Notes under the pieces: model-generated
What the model was told of the DNA's origin: nothing
Seen by the model: the letters and a program-made list of their open reading frames with translations, nothing else
Databases searched by the model: none
Translations under genes and position numbers: made by a program
Shown: in pieces, positions 26,010 through 33,903 of the stretch
Numbering within the stretch: the stretch's first letter is position 1
Layout: each line of letters begins with the position of its first letter
Assembly: GCA_949840465.1 (NCBI GenBank)
Contig: CATKXE010000005.1
Location: 1-64,000, forward strand
DNA from: an uncultured Lachnospiraceae bacterium
Lineage (GTDB): Bacteria; Bacillota; Clostridia; Lachnospirales; Lachnospiraceae
Length of the DNA: 64,000 nt
Reading direction: 5' to 3'

Positions 26010-26791
26010 TCTGCGGTCAGCGACCCGTCATACATATAGACCGCCAGCGTAAAGCTGACCTCCGGCATATCCACCACATTCCAGTCCGTGTCTATGTAAG
26101 TCCGTTCATTCCTGTGCATAGCCCGGATCTGGATCGCCGGATTCTGCTGGAGTGCATCCGCAAATGCAAATACATTGGCGCCCTCTCCCCGGAGGGTCAT
26201 GGTGCACACGCTGGCCAGAACATAGCGTCCCGAAGTTGTATATTCCCGGTTTTCCTCAGCCTCCTGACCCTCCGCTGCTCCTTCATCCCCCGAAACTGCT
26301 GCGTTTTGTTCTAGCTGCGCGTCCACATCTTCCAAAGCCTCTTCCCTCTGTCCAAGGCCGCCTTTCACTTCCTCTGATGTATCGTCTGCCTGTTCCTCCA
26401 TGCTTTCGGTCTGAGAAGCATACAGATACGTCATCGGGATTTCCGGTTTTGCGTCTTCGATGAACATAGAAATCGGGAACAGCCCATGCTGCACGGCAAG
26501 GCCGGTCAAAAGCTCATCCACCTGACGGTTCTCCATCTGCGGATAATACGGGGATGAGAGCTGTTTCAATTCTTCTCTCCGCTTCTCCACCGACTTTTGC
26601 AGATCCGAAATCGAGTCAATGGCGTCCTGCATTTGGGCAGCCTTGTTCTCCAATTCCTCATTCATAATAGAATTCTCCTGGTAAAGCCCCAGTCCCGGCA
26701 TGACAAAAAAGCGGATCATCAAAAACGCGATCACTATGCTAAAAACAAGCTTCAATAATACGATATCTTTTTCTGTCAGTTCCAGCTTCAT
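26006..26791 (-). CDS. PilO/GspM-like pilus assembly protein
   Basis: 261-aa bitopic protein. One N-terminal transmembrane helix (about 11-32) is followed by a coiled coil (ENSIMNEELENKAAQMQDAI, then SISDLQKSVEKRREELKQL). The periplasm-facing domain is interrupted by an acidic linker rich in Glu, Ala and Gln (about 145-195). It ends in a ferredoxin-like half, YVLASVCTMTLRGEGANVFA onward. This layout is that of PilO, which with PilM and PilN links the ATPase to the pilus base. The start overlaps the upstream stop (ATGA) and has GGAGGGG. Sequence identity to PilO is low, so the name rests on topology and position. Confidence 0.78.
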   Translation of the reverse strand: MKLELTEKDIVLLKLVFSIVIAFLMIRFFVMPGLGLYQENSIMNEELENKAAQMQDAIDSISDLQKSVEKRREELKQLSSPYYPQMENRQVDELLTGLAVQHGLFPISMFIEDAKPEIPMTYLYASQTESMEEQADDTSEEVKGGLGQREEALEDVDAQLEQNAAVSGDEGAAEGQEAEENREYTTSGRYVLASVCTMTLRGEGANVFAFADALQQNPAIQIRAMHRNERTYIDTDWNVVDMPEVSFTLAVYMYDGSLTAE

Positions 26792-28218
26792 TGAGCCCCT
26801 CCTTCCAGCGTACAGGACAAGGACAGGATATACCATTCCTCTTCCAGCGTATAGCCTGTGTAATCTACCGAATGGAATAACCCCGTTTCCTGAAGGCTTC
26901 GGACGTAATCGGAGGTATTGATGACTTCCCTGCTGCTGGCATTGAACTGCAAGACCCCTGTCTCCGCGTCATAATCTGTAATCAGAACCTGCATCCCCGC
27001 CTTGCCTGCTGCTTCGATCCTGCGCAGGAGGCTTCCCGAAAATACAGGATACGTCTTTCTGTTCGTTTCCAGCATCCCTATCTCGTTGATCCCGTTTTCC
27101 AATTCTTTTTGTTCACTTTCAATCTCCATAGCCTGCGCATAAGACTTCTGTACATCCGGCTTCTCCATCCACTCCTGATTGGAACGGATCTTCCCGACGA
27201 CGCCTATATTCATCACCGCCAGAGCGATGGATAAAATCAGGCAGATTCCCAATGTACACAGAGGCATTGCCAGCACTTTTCCGATCGGGACTTTCTTCGC
27301 TCCTTTGGCATCCTTTTCCTCCCGTTTCAGCCCCGCACGGTACAGGTCGATCTGCTTTTCTTTCCTTCCGCCCCGGATCATAGCGCCGATGCAGGGGAGC
27401 CAGTCCCTCGCATCCTCATTTGACGGGAGATGTACCCTCCGGTCTTCTTTCATGAAATGCACTTCCAGATTCAGGTTTTGTATGCCCTCCACACTGACTT
27501 CAAAATCCTCGGACGGACAGCCCGCATAATACACCTGCGTGATCGGCTGTTCTTTTCCGGTTCCTGCATAGAACTGTAGAATTCCCGAAATGCTGCGTAC
27601 GATCTCGGTTCCGAAATCCAGCGTCCCCGGCTCGCTGAACAGGCGGCTGCGGCTGGAATACAGATGCCGGCCATGCTGCCACAGCACGCTGGTCATACTC
27701 CCCTCTTCAAAAAACAGATAGACCGCCGTGCTGTCCACATCGATTCTGTGATATTTGAGCACACGCAAATAGGCTTCCAGGGGAACCGTGATCCCTCCCA
27801 CCGTAAGCCCTGCTTCCTCGCAGATATCCAGAAACTGTTCCAGATTTGCGCTGTCTACGCCCCCGGCACAGAGTTCCACATTGCCTTTCTTTTCCAGATG
27901 CAGAATCGAATAATCGGCTATTTCATTGCGGAAGCTGTCTTCTAACTCCCGGGACGCCATCTGCGCCAACTGCCTCCCAGAACTTCCCGGAAGCTGCAGC
28001 ACACGGGTGGAACAAAGCCCTGCGGGCAGCACAAGGCGCGCCTTTTCTATGTCCCAGTCCTCCAAAAGCCTGACAAGCGCCCTCTTCCACTGCTCAAAAG
28101 AATCCCCCTGTCCTTGCAGTTCCAACCGCTTTAACCGGGAAAATGACGGATACTTCCCTTCCTTCCCCATTGCCGCCAGAATACAATCTTCCCCAAATAC
28201 TATGACTGTCTGACTCAT
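26788..28218 (-). CDS. PilM-PilN-like fusion (GspL-like) pilus assembly protein
   Basis: 476-aa protein combining two roles. Residues 1-300 look like the actin-fold PilM domain (MSQTVIVFGEDCILAAMG, LVLPAGLCSTRVLQLPG, GTEIVRSISGILQFYAG). Next come a basic stretch and a transmembrane helix at about 314-338 (MPLCTLGICLILSIALAVMN). The C-terminus is a PilN-like coiled coil and ferredoxin-like domain (ENGINEIGMLETNRKTYP onward). Separate pilM and pilN genes are common elsewhere; the fusion resembles GspL of type II secretion. The RBS is TAGGAGGAG. Coupled by overlap to the PilO-like gene. Confidence 0.82.
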   Translation of the reverse strand: MSQTVIVFGEDCILAAMGKEGKYPSFSRLKRLELQGQGDSFEQWKRALVRLLEDWDIEKARLVLPAGLCSTRVLQLPGSSGRQLAQMASRELEDSFRNEIADYSILHLEKKGNVELCAGGVDSANLEQFLDICEEAGLTVGGITVPLEAYLRVLKYHRIDVDSTAVYLFFEEGSMTSVLWQHGRHLYSSRSRLFSEPGTLDFGTEIVRSISGILQFYAGTGKEQPITQVYYAGCPSEDFEVSVEGIQNLNLEVHFMKEDRRVHLPSNEDARDWLPCIGAMIRGGRKEKQIDLYRAGLKREEKDAKGAKKVPIGKVLAMPLCTLGICLILSIALAVMNIGVVGKIRSNQEWMEKPDVQKSYAQAMEIESEQKELENGINEIGMLETNRKTYPVFSGSLLRRIEAAGKAGMQVLITDYDAETGVLQFNASSREVINTSDYVRSLQETGLFHSVDYTGYTLEEEWYILSLSCTLEGGAQ

Positions 28219-28281
28219 TGATACTCCTCCTAGTAAAATGAAGCGCCCCCTCGCATCCGTTCGAGGGCATGCCGCCTCTTA

Positions 28282-29478
28282 TCATGCAGAACCTTCGATT
28301 GCCGAATAGGACTGATAGATCGGCAGCATGACCGCGATAATAATAAATCCGACCATCACGGCAAGAATACAGATCATCACGGGTTCCAGCATGGTCACCA
28401 GTCTCTTTGTGGCTGCCTCTGCTTCCTCCTCCATGGTCAGGGCAATCGAATCCAGCACCGTATCCAGCCGGCCGCTTTCCTCCCCTACCAGAATGGTGCT
28501 GGATAATTTCCTTTGAATCCCGTCCACCTCTCTTAATGCCTGAGAAAGCGGAATACCGCTCCGCACCTGGGAAGCCACCTGTACAAACTGCTCCTCCACA
28601 TAGATATTTCCAATGGTATCCCCCGCCGTCTGCAGCGCAGCAACGATTGGCATGCCGCTGGAATACAGGCTGCTCAGTGTTCTGGCAAACCGCGCCGTAT
28701 AAATAACTTTGTTTAGTTTTCCTGCAACCGGAAAATGCACCTTAATATAATCCATCGTCCTGCGGATCGCATGAATTTTCGACAGGATACGCAGCACAAT
28801 CCAGATTATAAGGACTATCAGCAATGCCAGATACCATTTGTGGATCAGAAAATCCGAAAATGCCATCAGGATTTCTGTGGGAAGGGGCAGGCTCTCCATC
28901 TGGCTGAAAAGCTCGTCAAACTGGGGCAGGATAAATGTCACAATCAGGATCACCACCGCAACGCTCATGACCACCAGCACAATGGGATAGGTCATGGCGG
29001 ACTGCACCTGTTGTTTCAGACGGTTGTCTCTCTCATAATGGAGAGCCAGCCTGTCCATCACCTCGTCGATATTGCCGCTCCCTTCTCCGGAACGGATCAT
29101 GCCCAGCATCAGCTCCGGGAAACATCTTCGCATCTCCATGGCTTCTGACAGGCTGGTTCCTCTCTTCAATTCTGCCAGCATTTCCCGGTAAATAGATTTA
29201 ACAGACTCCGGCACGCCTTCCTCGTCCGCTATAATTTCCAAGCCTCGCACGATGCTGACGCCGGAAGACAGAAGCGCGGACATTTCCCTGCAAAATTCGG
29301 CAATCTGCCTGGAAGAAAGCTTGCGCTGCTCCTTTGCTTCCGATACATTTTTTACTTTGATGAGGTAGAGGCCCTGCTCCTTCAACTGCTGCTGCAACGC
29401 ATTTTCGTTGACCGCCTCCATCCTCCCACGCAAAACCCTGCCTTCCATGTTCTTTGCAGCATATTGGTACTGTGCCAT
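28282..29478 (-). CDS. pilC: Type IV pilus inner-membrane platform protein (PilC/GspF)
   Basis: 398-aa platform protein that PilB is thought to rotate during pilin insertion. Two T2SSF domains are visible, each with a loop such as FCREMSALLSSGVSIVRGLE or FARTLSSLYSSGMPIVAALQ, and three hydrophobic helices (about 162-187, 212-235, 366-390). The N-terminus MAQYQYAAKNMEGRVLRG is typical. Start chosen at the ATG behind GGGAAGGAG. The short gap to the peptidase upstream and the PilM-like gene downstream keeps it within the operon. Confidence 0.95.
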   Translation of the reverse strand: MAQYQYAAKNMEGRVLRGRMEAVNENALQQQLKEQGLYLIKVKNVSEAKEQRKLSSRQIAEFCREMSALLSSGVSIVRGLEIIADEEGVPESVKSIYREMLAELKRGTSLSEAMEMRRCFPELMLGMIRSGEGSGNIDEVMDRLALHYERDNRLKQQVQSAMTYPIVLVVMSVAVVILIVTFILPQFDELFSQMESLPLPTEILMAFSDFLIHKWYLALLIVLIIWIVLRILSKIHAIRRTMDYIKVHFPVAGKLNKVIYTARFARTLSSLYSSGMPIVAALQTAGDTIGNIYVEEQFVQVASQVRSGIPLSQALREVDGIQRKLSSTILVGEESGRLDTVLDSIALTMEEEAEAATKRLVTMLEPVMICILAVMVGFIIIAVMLPIYQSYSAIEGSA

Positions 29479-29528
29479 TGCTTCACTCCTTCCCTGTTTC
29501 AATCAGCATCCGTTTCAGCCGACGTCAT

Positions 29529-30317
29529 CTACAGACCGCAGATGGACAGATACCATCCGAAAATCGTATCTCCGTAGAAAAAACTGATTGCAAGCCCCAT
29601 GGCCAGGAACGGCCCGAAAGCAAAATGGTCTTTGCGTCCGATCTTTTCTTTAACAAGCATGCAGGTACAATAGATCCCCCCTGACATCAGCGCAAAAAAG
29701 AACGCCGGAATCATTGCATGCCATCCCAGCAGAAATCCGCTGGACGCCATCAGCTTGATATCCCCTCCGCCAAATGCACCGTCCACCAACATAGCGATCC
29801 AAAACATAGGCAGCGCTACAATTACCATGCCGACAAACCTGTCCATCAGTAGCAATTCCGGAAACAGAGGGATCGAAATCATTCCCAATACTAAAATACA
29901 TATATGAAAACGATCGCAGATCACTCTGGTATCCCAGTCAATCCATGCCACGGCGGTGAGGATTCCAAGATATGCAAATGCAATCAAGCCCTGGAGAGAT
30001 ATCAGGCCTGACATGCCATGGCCAAAAAAGGCACTGCAAAATACAAATGCCGCGCCTCCCAGACATTCCACAAAAAGATACCGTCCCGAAATGTCCACTC
30101 CGCAGCCAACGCATTTTCCTTTTTGTATCAGGAAACTAATGCAGGGAATCAGCTCTTTTGCTGTAAGCGTCCTGCCGCAGTCAGGGCAGCGGCTTCTGCC
30201 GTGTACAATACTTTCTTTAAATGGGAGACGGTAGATGACTACATTTAAAAAACTGAAAAAGCATGCTCCTGCAAAAAAACGAAACACCCATAGAATTCCT
30301 TCCAGTACAATCATCAT
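29529..30317 (-). CDS. pilD: Prepilin peptidase / N-methyltransferase
   Basis: 262-aa aspartic membrane protease (family A24) that cleaves prepilins after the leader Gly and methylates the new N-terminus. The zinc-binding loop CPDCGRTL...CVGCG lies near residues 45-75. The catalytic aspartates are in WIDWDTRVI and GGGDIKLMAS. About eight hydrophobic segments are present. Start taken at the first of two tandem ATG codons behind AAAAGGGG; the open frame upstream has no better RBS. It should process the four prepilins and the giant pilin-like protein encoded upstream. Confidence 0.95.
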   Translation of the reverse strand: MMIVLEGILWVFRFFAGACFFSFLNVVIYRLPFKESIVHGRSRCPDCGRTLTAKELIPCISFLIQKGKCVGCGVDISGRYLFVECLGGAAFVFCSAFFGHGMSGLISLQGLIAFAYLGILTAVAWIDWDTRVICDRFHICILVLGMISIPLFPELLLMDRFVGMVIVALPMFWIAMLVDGAFGGGDIKLMASSGFLLGWHAMIPAFFFALMSGGIYCTCMLVKEKIGRKDHFAFGPFLAMGLAISFFYGDTIFGWYLSICGL

Positions 30318-30459
30318 TCGATTCAGCCCCTTTTCTTCTAGTGTGTGTAAAACCATTGAACCGGAACTGCGGATCAAAACCCGCGCAGACGGACGTTAAA
30401 ATGCGCCCGATGCACAGGTTATTTCTTTAAACAGTTCCTTAAGATGACCAGATTTTTTT

Positions 30460-30933
30460 CTACAGTTCCTTAATTTTCTGTGTGTATATACGCTTCCCGA
30501 TAATAAACCTCATAGGAAAGCGGTTCTCTGCAATAGGACACGGTGAAATCCCCCTCCTGATAAAGGAAGCGTAAGACTTCATAGCCGCTTCTGTCTGCAG
30601 CACCCAGAAATCTCCGGGTACTTTGCTGTCTGTAATTACATTCTGCCATACCTCCTCTGTGACGCCTCCATTTCTGGATGCGTCACGAAAGGATCTGCCC
30701 GCGGCATAGGCTTCTGTCGAAGCCACCTGCAATGCCAGCCGCAGGGATTTGGCATTGCCTAACGCCACCTGCGCATCCGCCCGGCGCATAATCGAGAGAG
30801 CGCCTGGGATGGCAGCGATAAGGATTGCCAGTAAAATGATGATAATGGACAAAATATGGGCAATCCGTTTGTTTCTGTTTTGTTTTCGGTTGATATCATC
30901 TGTGTAGTTTTTACTAAATCCCCCGTCAAACAT
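30460..30933 (-). CDS. Pilin-like protein, probably frameshifted near its C-terminus
   Basis: 157-aa frame with one N-terminal transmembrane helix (about 25-48, IAHILSIIIILLAILIAAIP) after a charged stretch of 24 residues. The following ALSIMRRADAQVALGNAKSL is like the helical stalk of a pilin, but there is no GFTLxE cleavage motif. From about residue 112 the encoded sequence becomes Arg/Ile-rich and unlike a pilin. The neighbouring frame reads ADRSGYEVLRFLYQEGDFTV, then SYCREPLSYEVYYREAYIHT, and stops at 30470. A single missing base near 30600-30605 would join the two. So this is a broken gene, a sequencing error, or a switchable end. The RBS is AAAGGAAAT. Confidence 0.65.
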   Translation of the reverse strand: MFDGGFSKNYTDDINRKQNRNKRIAHILSIIIILLAILIAAIPGALSIMRRADAQVALGNAKSLRLALQVASTEAYAAGRSFRDASRNGGVTEEVWQNVITDSKVPGDFWVLQTEAAMKSYASFIRRGISPCPIAENRFPMRFIIGKRIYTQKIKEL

Positions 30934-31037
30934 ATATATTTCCTTTTACACTTACATCGAATTATTTTCAACTGTCCCGTAATACTTTTGTAGTATAATG
31001 TATATATCATTTAATACAGATAATTTATCCTCCTACT

Positions 31038-31436
31038 TTAATTAGGAACATATGCTGGATTTCCACCTTTAGTGTATGTACATGAATCATTACCGCCTGA
31101 ATCTGTATATGTCAACGCAGTCACATGCCCGTCTGGATCCACCGTAACTGCACTAATCGCCCCTGCCACATCTGCCAGGTCTGTCACATCAGTAGCATTT
31201 GTTGTTATATAACCCTCGATATCTGCCGTTTCCAAAGCATATTGTTCATCAGCGATTGTCTGTGCCGCCATTACACACTGCCTTGTCTCTGCAATTATCT
31301 GCTTCTCCTTCGCCTTATCAATATATCCCGTCAGCGCCGGAACCAGCAACGCTGCCAGTATCGCAAGAATAACCAGTACCACGATCAGTTCCACAAGGGT
31401 AAACCCCTTTTTCCTGTTTTCTTTCAGTTTCCTCAT
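31038..31436 (-). CDS. Type IV major pilin
   Basis: 132-aa type IVa-like prepilin. An 11-residue basic leader (MRKLKENRKKG) precedes the cleavage site, and the mature protein starts FTLVELIVVLVILAILAALL with the key Glu at +5. The globular part is small and Asp/Thr-rich (TDVTDLADVAGAISAVTVD) and ends with a Cys-containing DSCTYTKGGNPAYVPN. It is the shortest and most canonical prepilin of the cluster, hence probably the main fibre subunit. The RBS is AAGGAG; a small hairpin (GCGGC/GCCGC, 31464-31480) sits in its leader. Confidence 0.93.
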   Translation of the reverse strand: MRKLKENRKKGFTLVELIVVLVILAILAALLVPALTGYIDKAKEKQIIAETRQCVMAAQTIADEQYALETADIEGYITTNATDVTDLADVAGAISAVTVDPDGHVTALTYTDSGGNDSCTYTKGGNPAYVPN

Positions 31437-31775
31437 ATCTTTCTCCTTTTCTTATTTCGTCCAGCGGCATCTCACGCCGCATTTCAAAGTCTGTACAGAT
31501 TTTGAAGCCCCTGGAAACCGTGACGCTATCCCCTTATGTAAACTGGTGATACGTTTTCACAGCTCCTTATTTTTATATTCCCCTTCTAAATCTGCCGGTT
31601 GATAGTTACCATCGATTCGCCGGCCGAATCTGATCTATATAAATGCGTCTTGTTGACCGCACCTATATCAAACACAATACCCAAAGGGCATCCCCCTTGT
31701 CGGATGATCTGCCGCCCTTTGGAAATAATGAGATTCTTTTCGCAATTCTTCAGGCGCACAGGTATAAAACCAAAA
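31437..31775. other. Gap between minor prepilin and major pilin
   Basis: About 340 bp. It holds an inverted fragment of the 61-bp repeat family (about 31676-31710). An open minus-strand frame (31586-31816) contains a plausible-looking stretch, GIVFDIGAVNKTHLYRSDSA, but it starts inside the upstream gene without an RBS and runs through the repeat; I do not call it a gene. No terminator was found, so read-through into the pilin gene is expected. Confidence 0.4.
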
Positions 31776-32522
31776 CTAAGGCTCCTCCTCCGCCACCACC
31801 CCCGCGGTGACCTCATCTTTCTTCTTCACGTCATACCGAAGCTCCAGAACCACACTGTCTTTTGCGGCAACCTGTGTTTTTTCCTCATCGCTGTATAAGG
31901 TGACGTCTGCTTTCAGGTTTTTTACATTCCCCTCGGAATCGAACGCCCCGTAGGTAAATACAATATCCAGATAGTTTCCCATATAATACCTGTCGGCAAA
32001 TGTCTTATTGTAGGCACGGGCAATATATGTGCCGTCATTTTTTTTATAATTGTATGCAACGCCTTCTCCGCGGACAAAGTATCTTTCCAGCAGCCGCCCG
32101 CGTTCCACATCTGCTGACTTTACGTCTCCAACCTTCTCCGTCCCCAGATAAATATCCGTATCCGGGCACCCGTCGGCGGAAATCAGGACGACATAGCCGT
32201 CCGTATCCAGAAATTCCAGCGCTTTGCCGGATTCTACCCCGGTATCAGTAAGCAGCGAACCCGGGTCATCCGCACCGCTCACAGCATAAATCTTCACATA
32301 TTGGGTAGCCCCGCGGGCCATCCCCCGAAGTTCCTGAACCGTATTATCCAGTATCAGTCTCGCATACTGTAGCTTCTGCATCCGAAGAAATATTTTTGCG
32401 GCAGGACTCAGGATGCCCACCGCCATGGCCATCATAATACCAAATATCAAAAGTGTAACGACCATTTCCACCAGTGTCGTACCTGCTTTTTGTTCCCTGC
32501 AGAGCCTTCCCAAACCTTTCAA
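31776..32522 (-). CDS. Minor type IV prepilin
   Basis: 248-aa prepilin with leader ending REQKAG and mature start TTLVEMVVTLLIFGIMMAMA, so the usual Phe at +1 is Thr but Glu+5 is kept. The large C-terminal domain (GCPDTDIYLGTEKVGDVKSA, RYYMGNYLDIVFTYGAFDSE) ends in an acidic VVAEEEP. The start is a TTG that overlaps the upstream stop (TTGA) with a G-rich SD, so translation depends on coupling. Minor pilins of this kind prime assembly and sit at the pilus tip. Confidence 0.85.
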   Translation of the reverse strand: MKGLGRLCREQKAGTTLVEMVVTLLIFGIMMAMAVGILSPAAKIFLRMQKLQYARLILDNTVQELRGMARGATQYVKIYAVSGADDPGSLLTDTGVESGKALEFLDTDGYVVLISADGCPDTDIYLGTEKVGDVKSADVERGRLLERYFVRGEGVAYNYKKNDGTYIARAYNKTFADRYYMGNYLDIVFTYGAFDSEGNVKNLKADVTLYSDEEKTQVAAKDSVVLELRYDVKKKDEVTAGVVAEEEP

Positions 32523-32905
32523 GGGGAACCACCCCCCGTCCCGGGAGGCTCCATATATACATAAAACGTATACTCTTTCGTATTGCCTTCCGCATCTGTA
32601 TAAGATACCTTTTTCTCCCCCAACCGGGCCTCGACCTTAAAAAGTGTTGTTGTCCCGGTCAGATTGCCGTCCGCCGAAACAGCGGTAAACCGAAAGGACG
32701 CCGTTCCTCCTGCAGCTGTCGGATCCGTGTTCCATGCTTTTTCACAGATTGCGGCATGATCTTTTCTGATCTGCTCGCTTTTGTGCTGCGCATTCGTACA
32801 GAAAGAAATCGCCCCCTGCATGATCGCGGCCATCATCATAAATATGAGCATGCTCACCAGTACTTCCACCAGAGACTCCCCTGAACCAGAGCTGATCTTG
32901 CGCAT
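32519..32905 (-). CDS. Minor type IV prepilin with Glu-Ser at the mature start
   Basis: 128-aa prepilin with a short leader, MRKISSGSG, then ESLVEVLVSMLIFMMMAAIM: Glu+5 is present, while +1 is Glu instead of Phe. The hydrophobic helix is Met-rich. The C-terminal domain contains KKVSYTDAEGNTKEYTFYVY and ends with a flexible GTGGGSP. Start chosen at the second ATG (32905), 7 bases after GAGG; an ATG two codons upstream is adjacent to the SD. It lies between a one-pass protein and the TTG-started prepilin, all in one transcript. Confidence 0.85.
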   Translation of the reverse strand: MRKISSGSGESLVEVLVSMLIFMMMAAIMQGAISFCTNAQHKSEQIRKDHAAICEKAWNTDPTAAGGTASFRFTAVSADGNLTGTTTLFKVEARLGEKKVSYTDAEGNTKEYTFYVYMEPPGTGGGSP

Positions 32906-33064
32906 TTCCATAACCTCTTTTCTTCTCCATATGCCAGGTTTTTACTCATTCCTGTCCCAACCAGTGTATTGGCTGCATTCTATTCACGCAAACCACTCTG
33001 ATTTCCTGTCAGACTATATCTGCCTCAGTCAACGCTGCTTCCGGCGTCCCGCCGCAGGCAATGT

Positions 33065-33835
33065 TTAATAGGCTTTCTCAAACCTGCATTCAAAAATCGT
33101 TTCCGGCAGATATTGATAGTGGATTTCTGTACCTGCATCTACAGGCGTGCCGCCCACAGAGTTGTAATATAGCCCGCCCGTTTCCCTCTCACAGACGACG
33201 GAAGCGCCGTTTCCATCGGTAAACGACACATCATAAGTCACCATCTGACGGTATTCTGTATCATAGCTATGGGATACCCCATTTTTTTCAGCGGTCACCT
33301 CCACCGTAAAATCAAACCGGTGGATCTGATTCGACAGTATATTCAGGATGTCCTGATTATAAGAATCACCGAGCGTCTGTGTACCTGACATCTCATCGTC
33401 CTGCTCCTGATTGGCCTCTTTAAACATCCTGACTTTGATGCTGCCATATTGATCCGCCGCCCCTGCCGATGCGCCTGTATAATGAAAAATGGTCTGGTCC
33501 GGATGATCCGGGTCATATTCCCCATATCTTCCGTTCAGGAAATCGCAGGCATATTTGTAAAAACTGTCGGGCGGCACGTCCACATCGCCGGGGTTCTTAT
33601 AGTGTTTCCCCGTGAGTTCATGATCGATCACCTGAGCAAAGCTTTGGGCAAGCTGGTAACTGTCCTCCTGTTCCAGGCGCCGGTTGGCGCGGGATAACAG
33701 AAGCCCCGCCGTATAAAGCATAGAGAGGGCAAATGACATGAAAAGCGCGGCAATGCATATGATAATCACAAGGGACGCCCCCTGCTTTGACCCTGCATTT
33801 CCAATTTTTGTTTCTTTTGAACTGTGTTCTGCCAT
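33065..33835 (-). CDS. One-pass membrane protein of the pilus operon (PilX-like position)
   Basis: 256-aa protein with a polar N-terminus (MAEHSSKETKIGNAGSKQGA) and one transmembrane helix at about 21-45 (SLVIIICIAALFMSFALSML). The helix is followed by a helical segment, RANRRLEQEDSYQLAQSFAQ, and a soluble domain with many Tyr and Asp. It lacks a prepilin cleavage motif, although the helix-first layout resembles pilin-like PilX/TadE proteins. It lies directly downstream of the giant. It may be an assembly partner or stabiliser of the minor pilins; no family name is certain. Start chosen at the ATG after AAGGAGGGCAAT. Confidence 0.72.
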   Translation of the reverse strand: MAEHSSKETKIGNAGSKQGASLVIIICIAALFMSFALSMLYTAGLLLSRANRRLEQEDSYQLAQSFAQVIDHELTGKHYKNPGDVDVPPDSFYKYACDFLNGRYGEYDPDHPDQTIFHYTGASAGAADQYGSIKVRMFKEANQEQDDEMSGTQTLGDSYNQDILNILSNQIHRFDFTVEVTAEKNGVSHSYDTEYRQMVTYDVSFTDGNGASVVCERETGGLYYNSVGGTPVDAGTEIHYQYLPETIFECRFEKAY

Positions 33836-33903
33836 ATTGCCCTCCTTTCTGCATATTTCTCTCCAGAAGATGTCTCCTGTTTTTCTAAAATCTGTAGAAT
33901 ATT

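Noticed and set aside
31586..31816. Open minus-strand frame in the gap before the major pilin
   Set aside because: It contains a protein-like stretch but starts inside another gene, lacks an RBS and crosses a dispersed repeat; not enough to call a gene.
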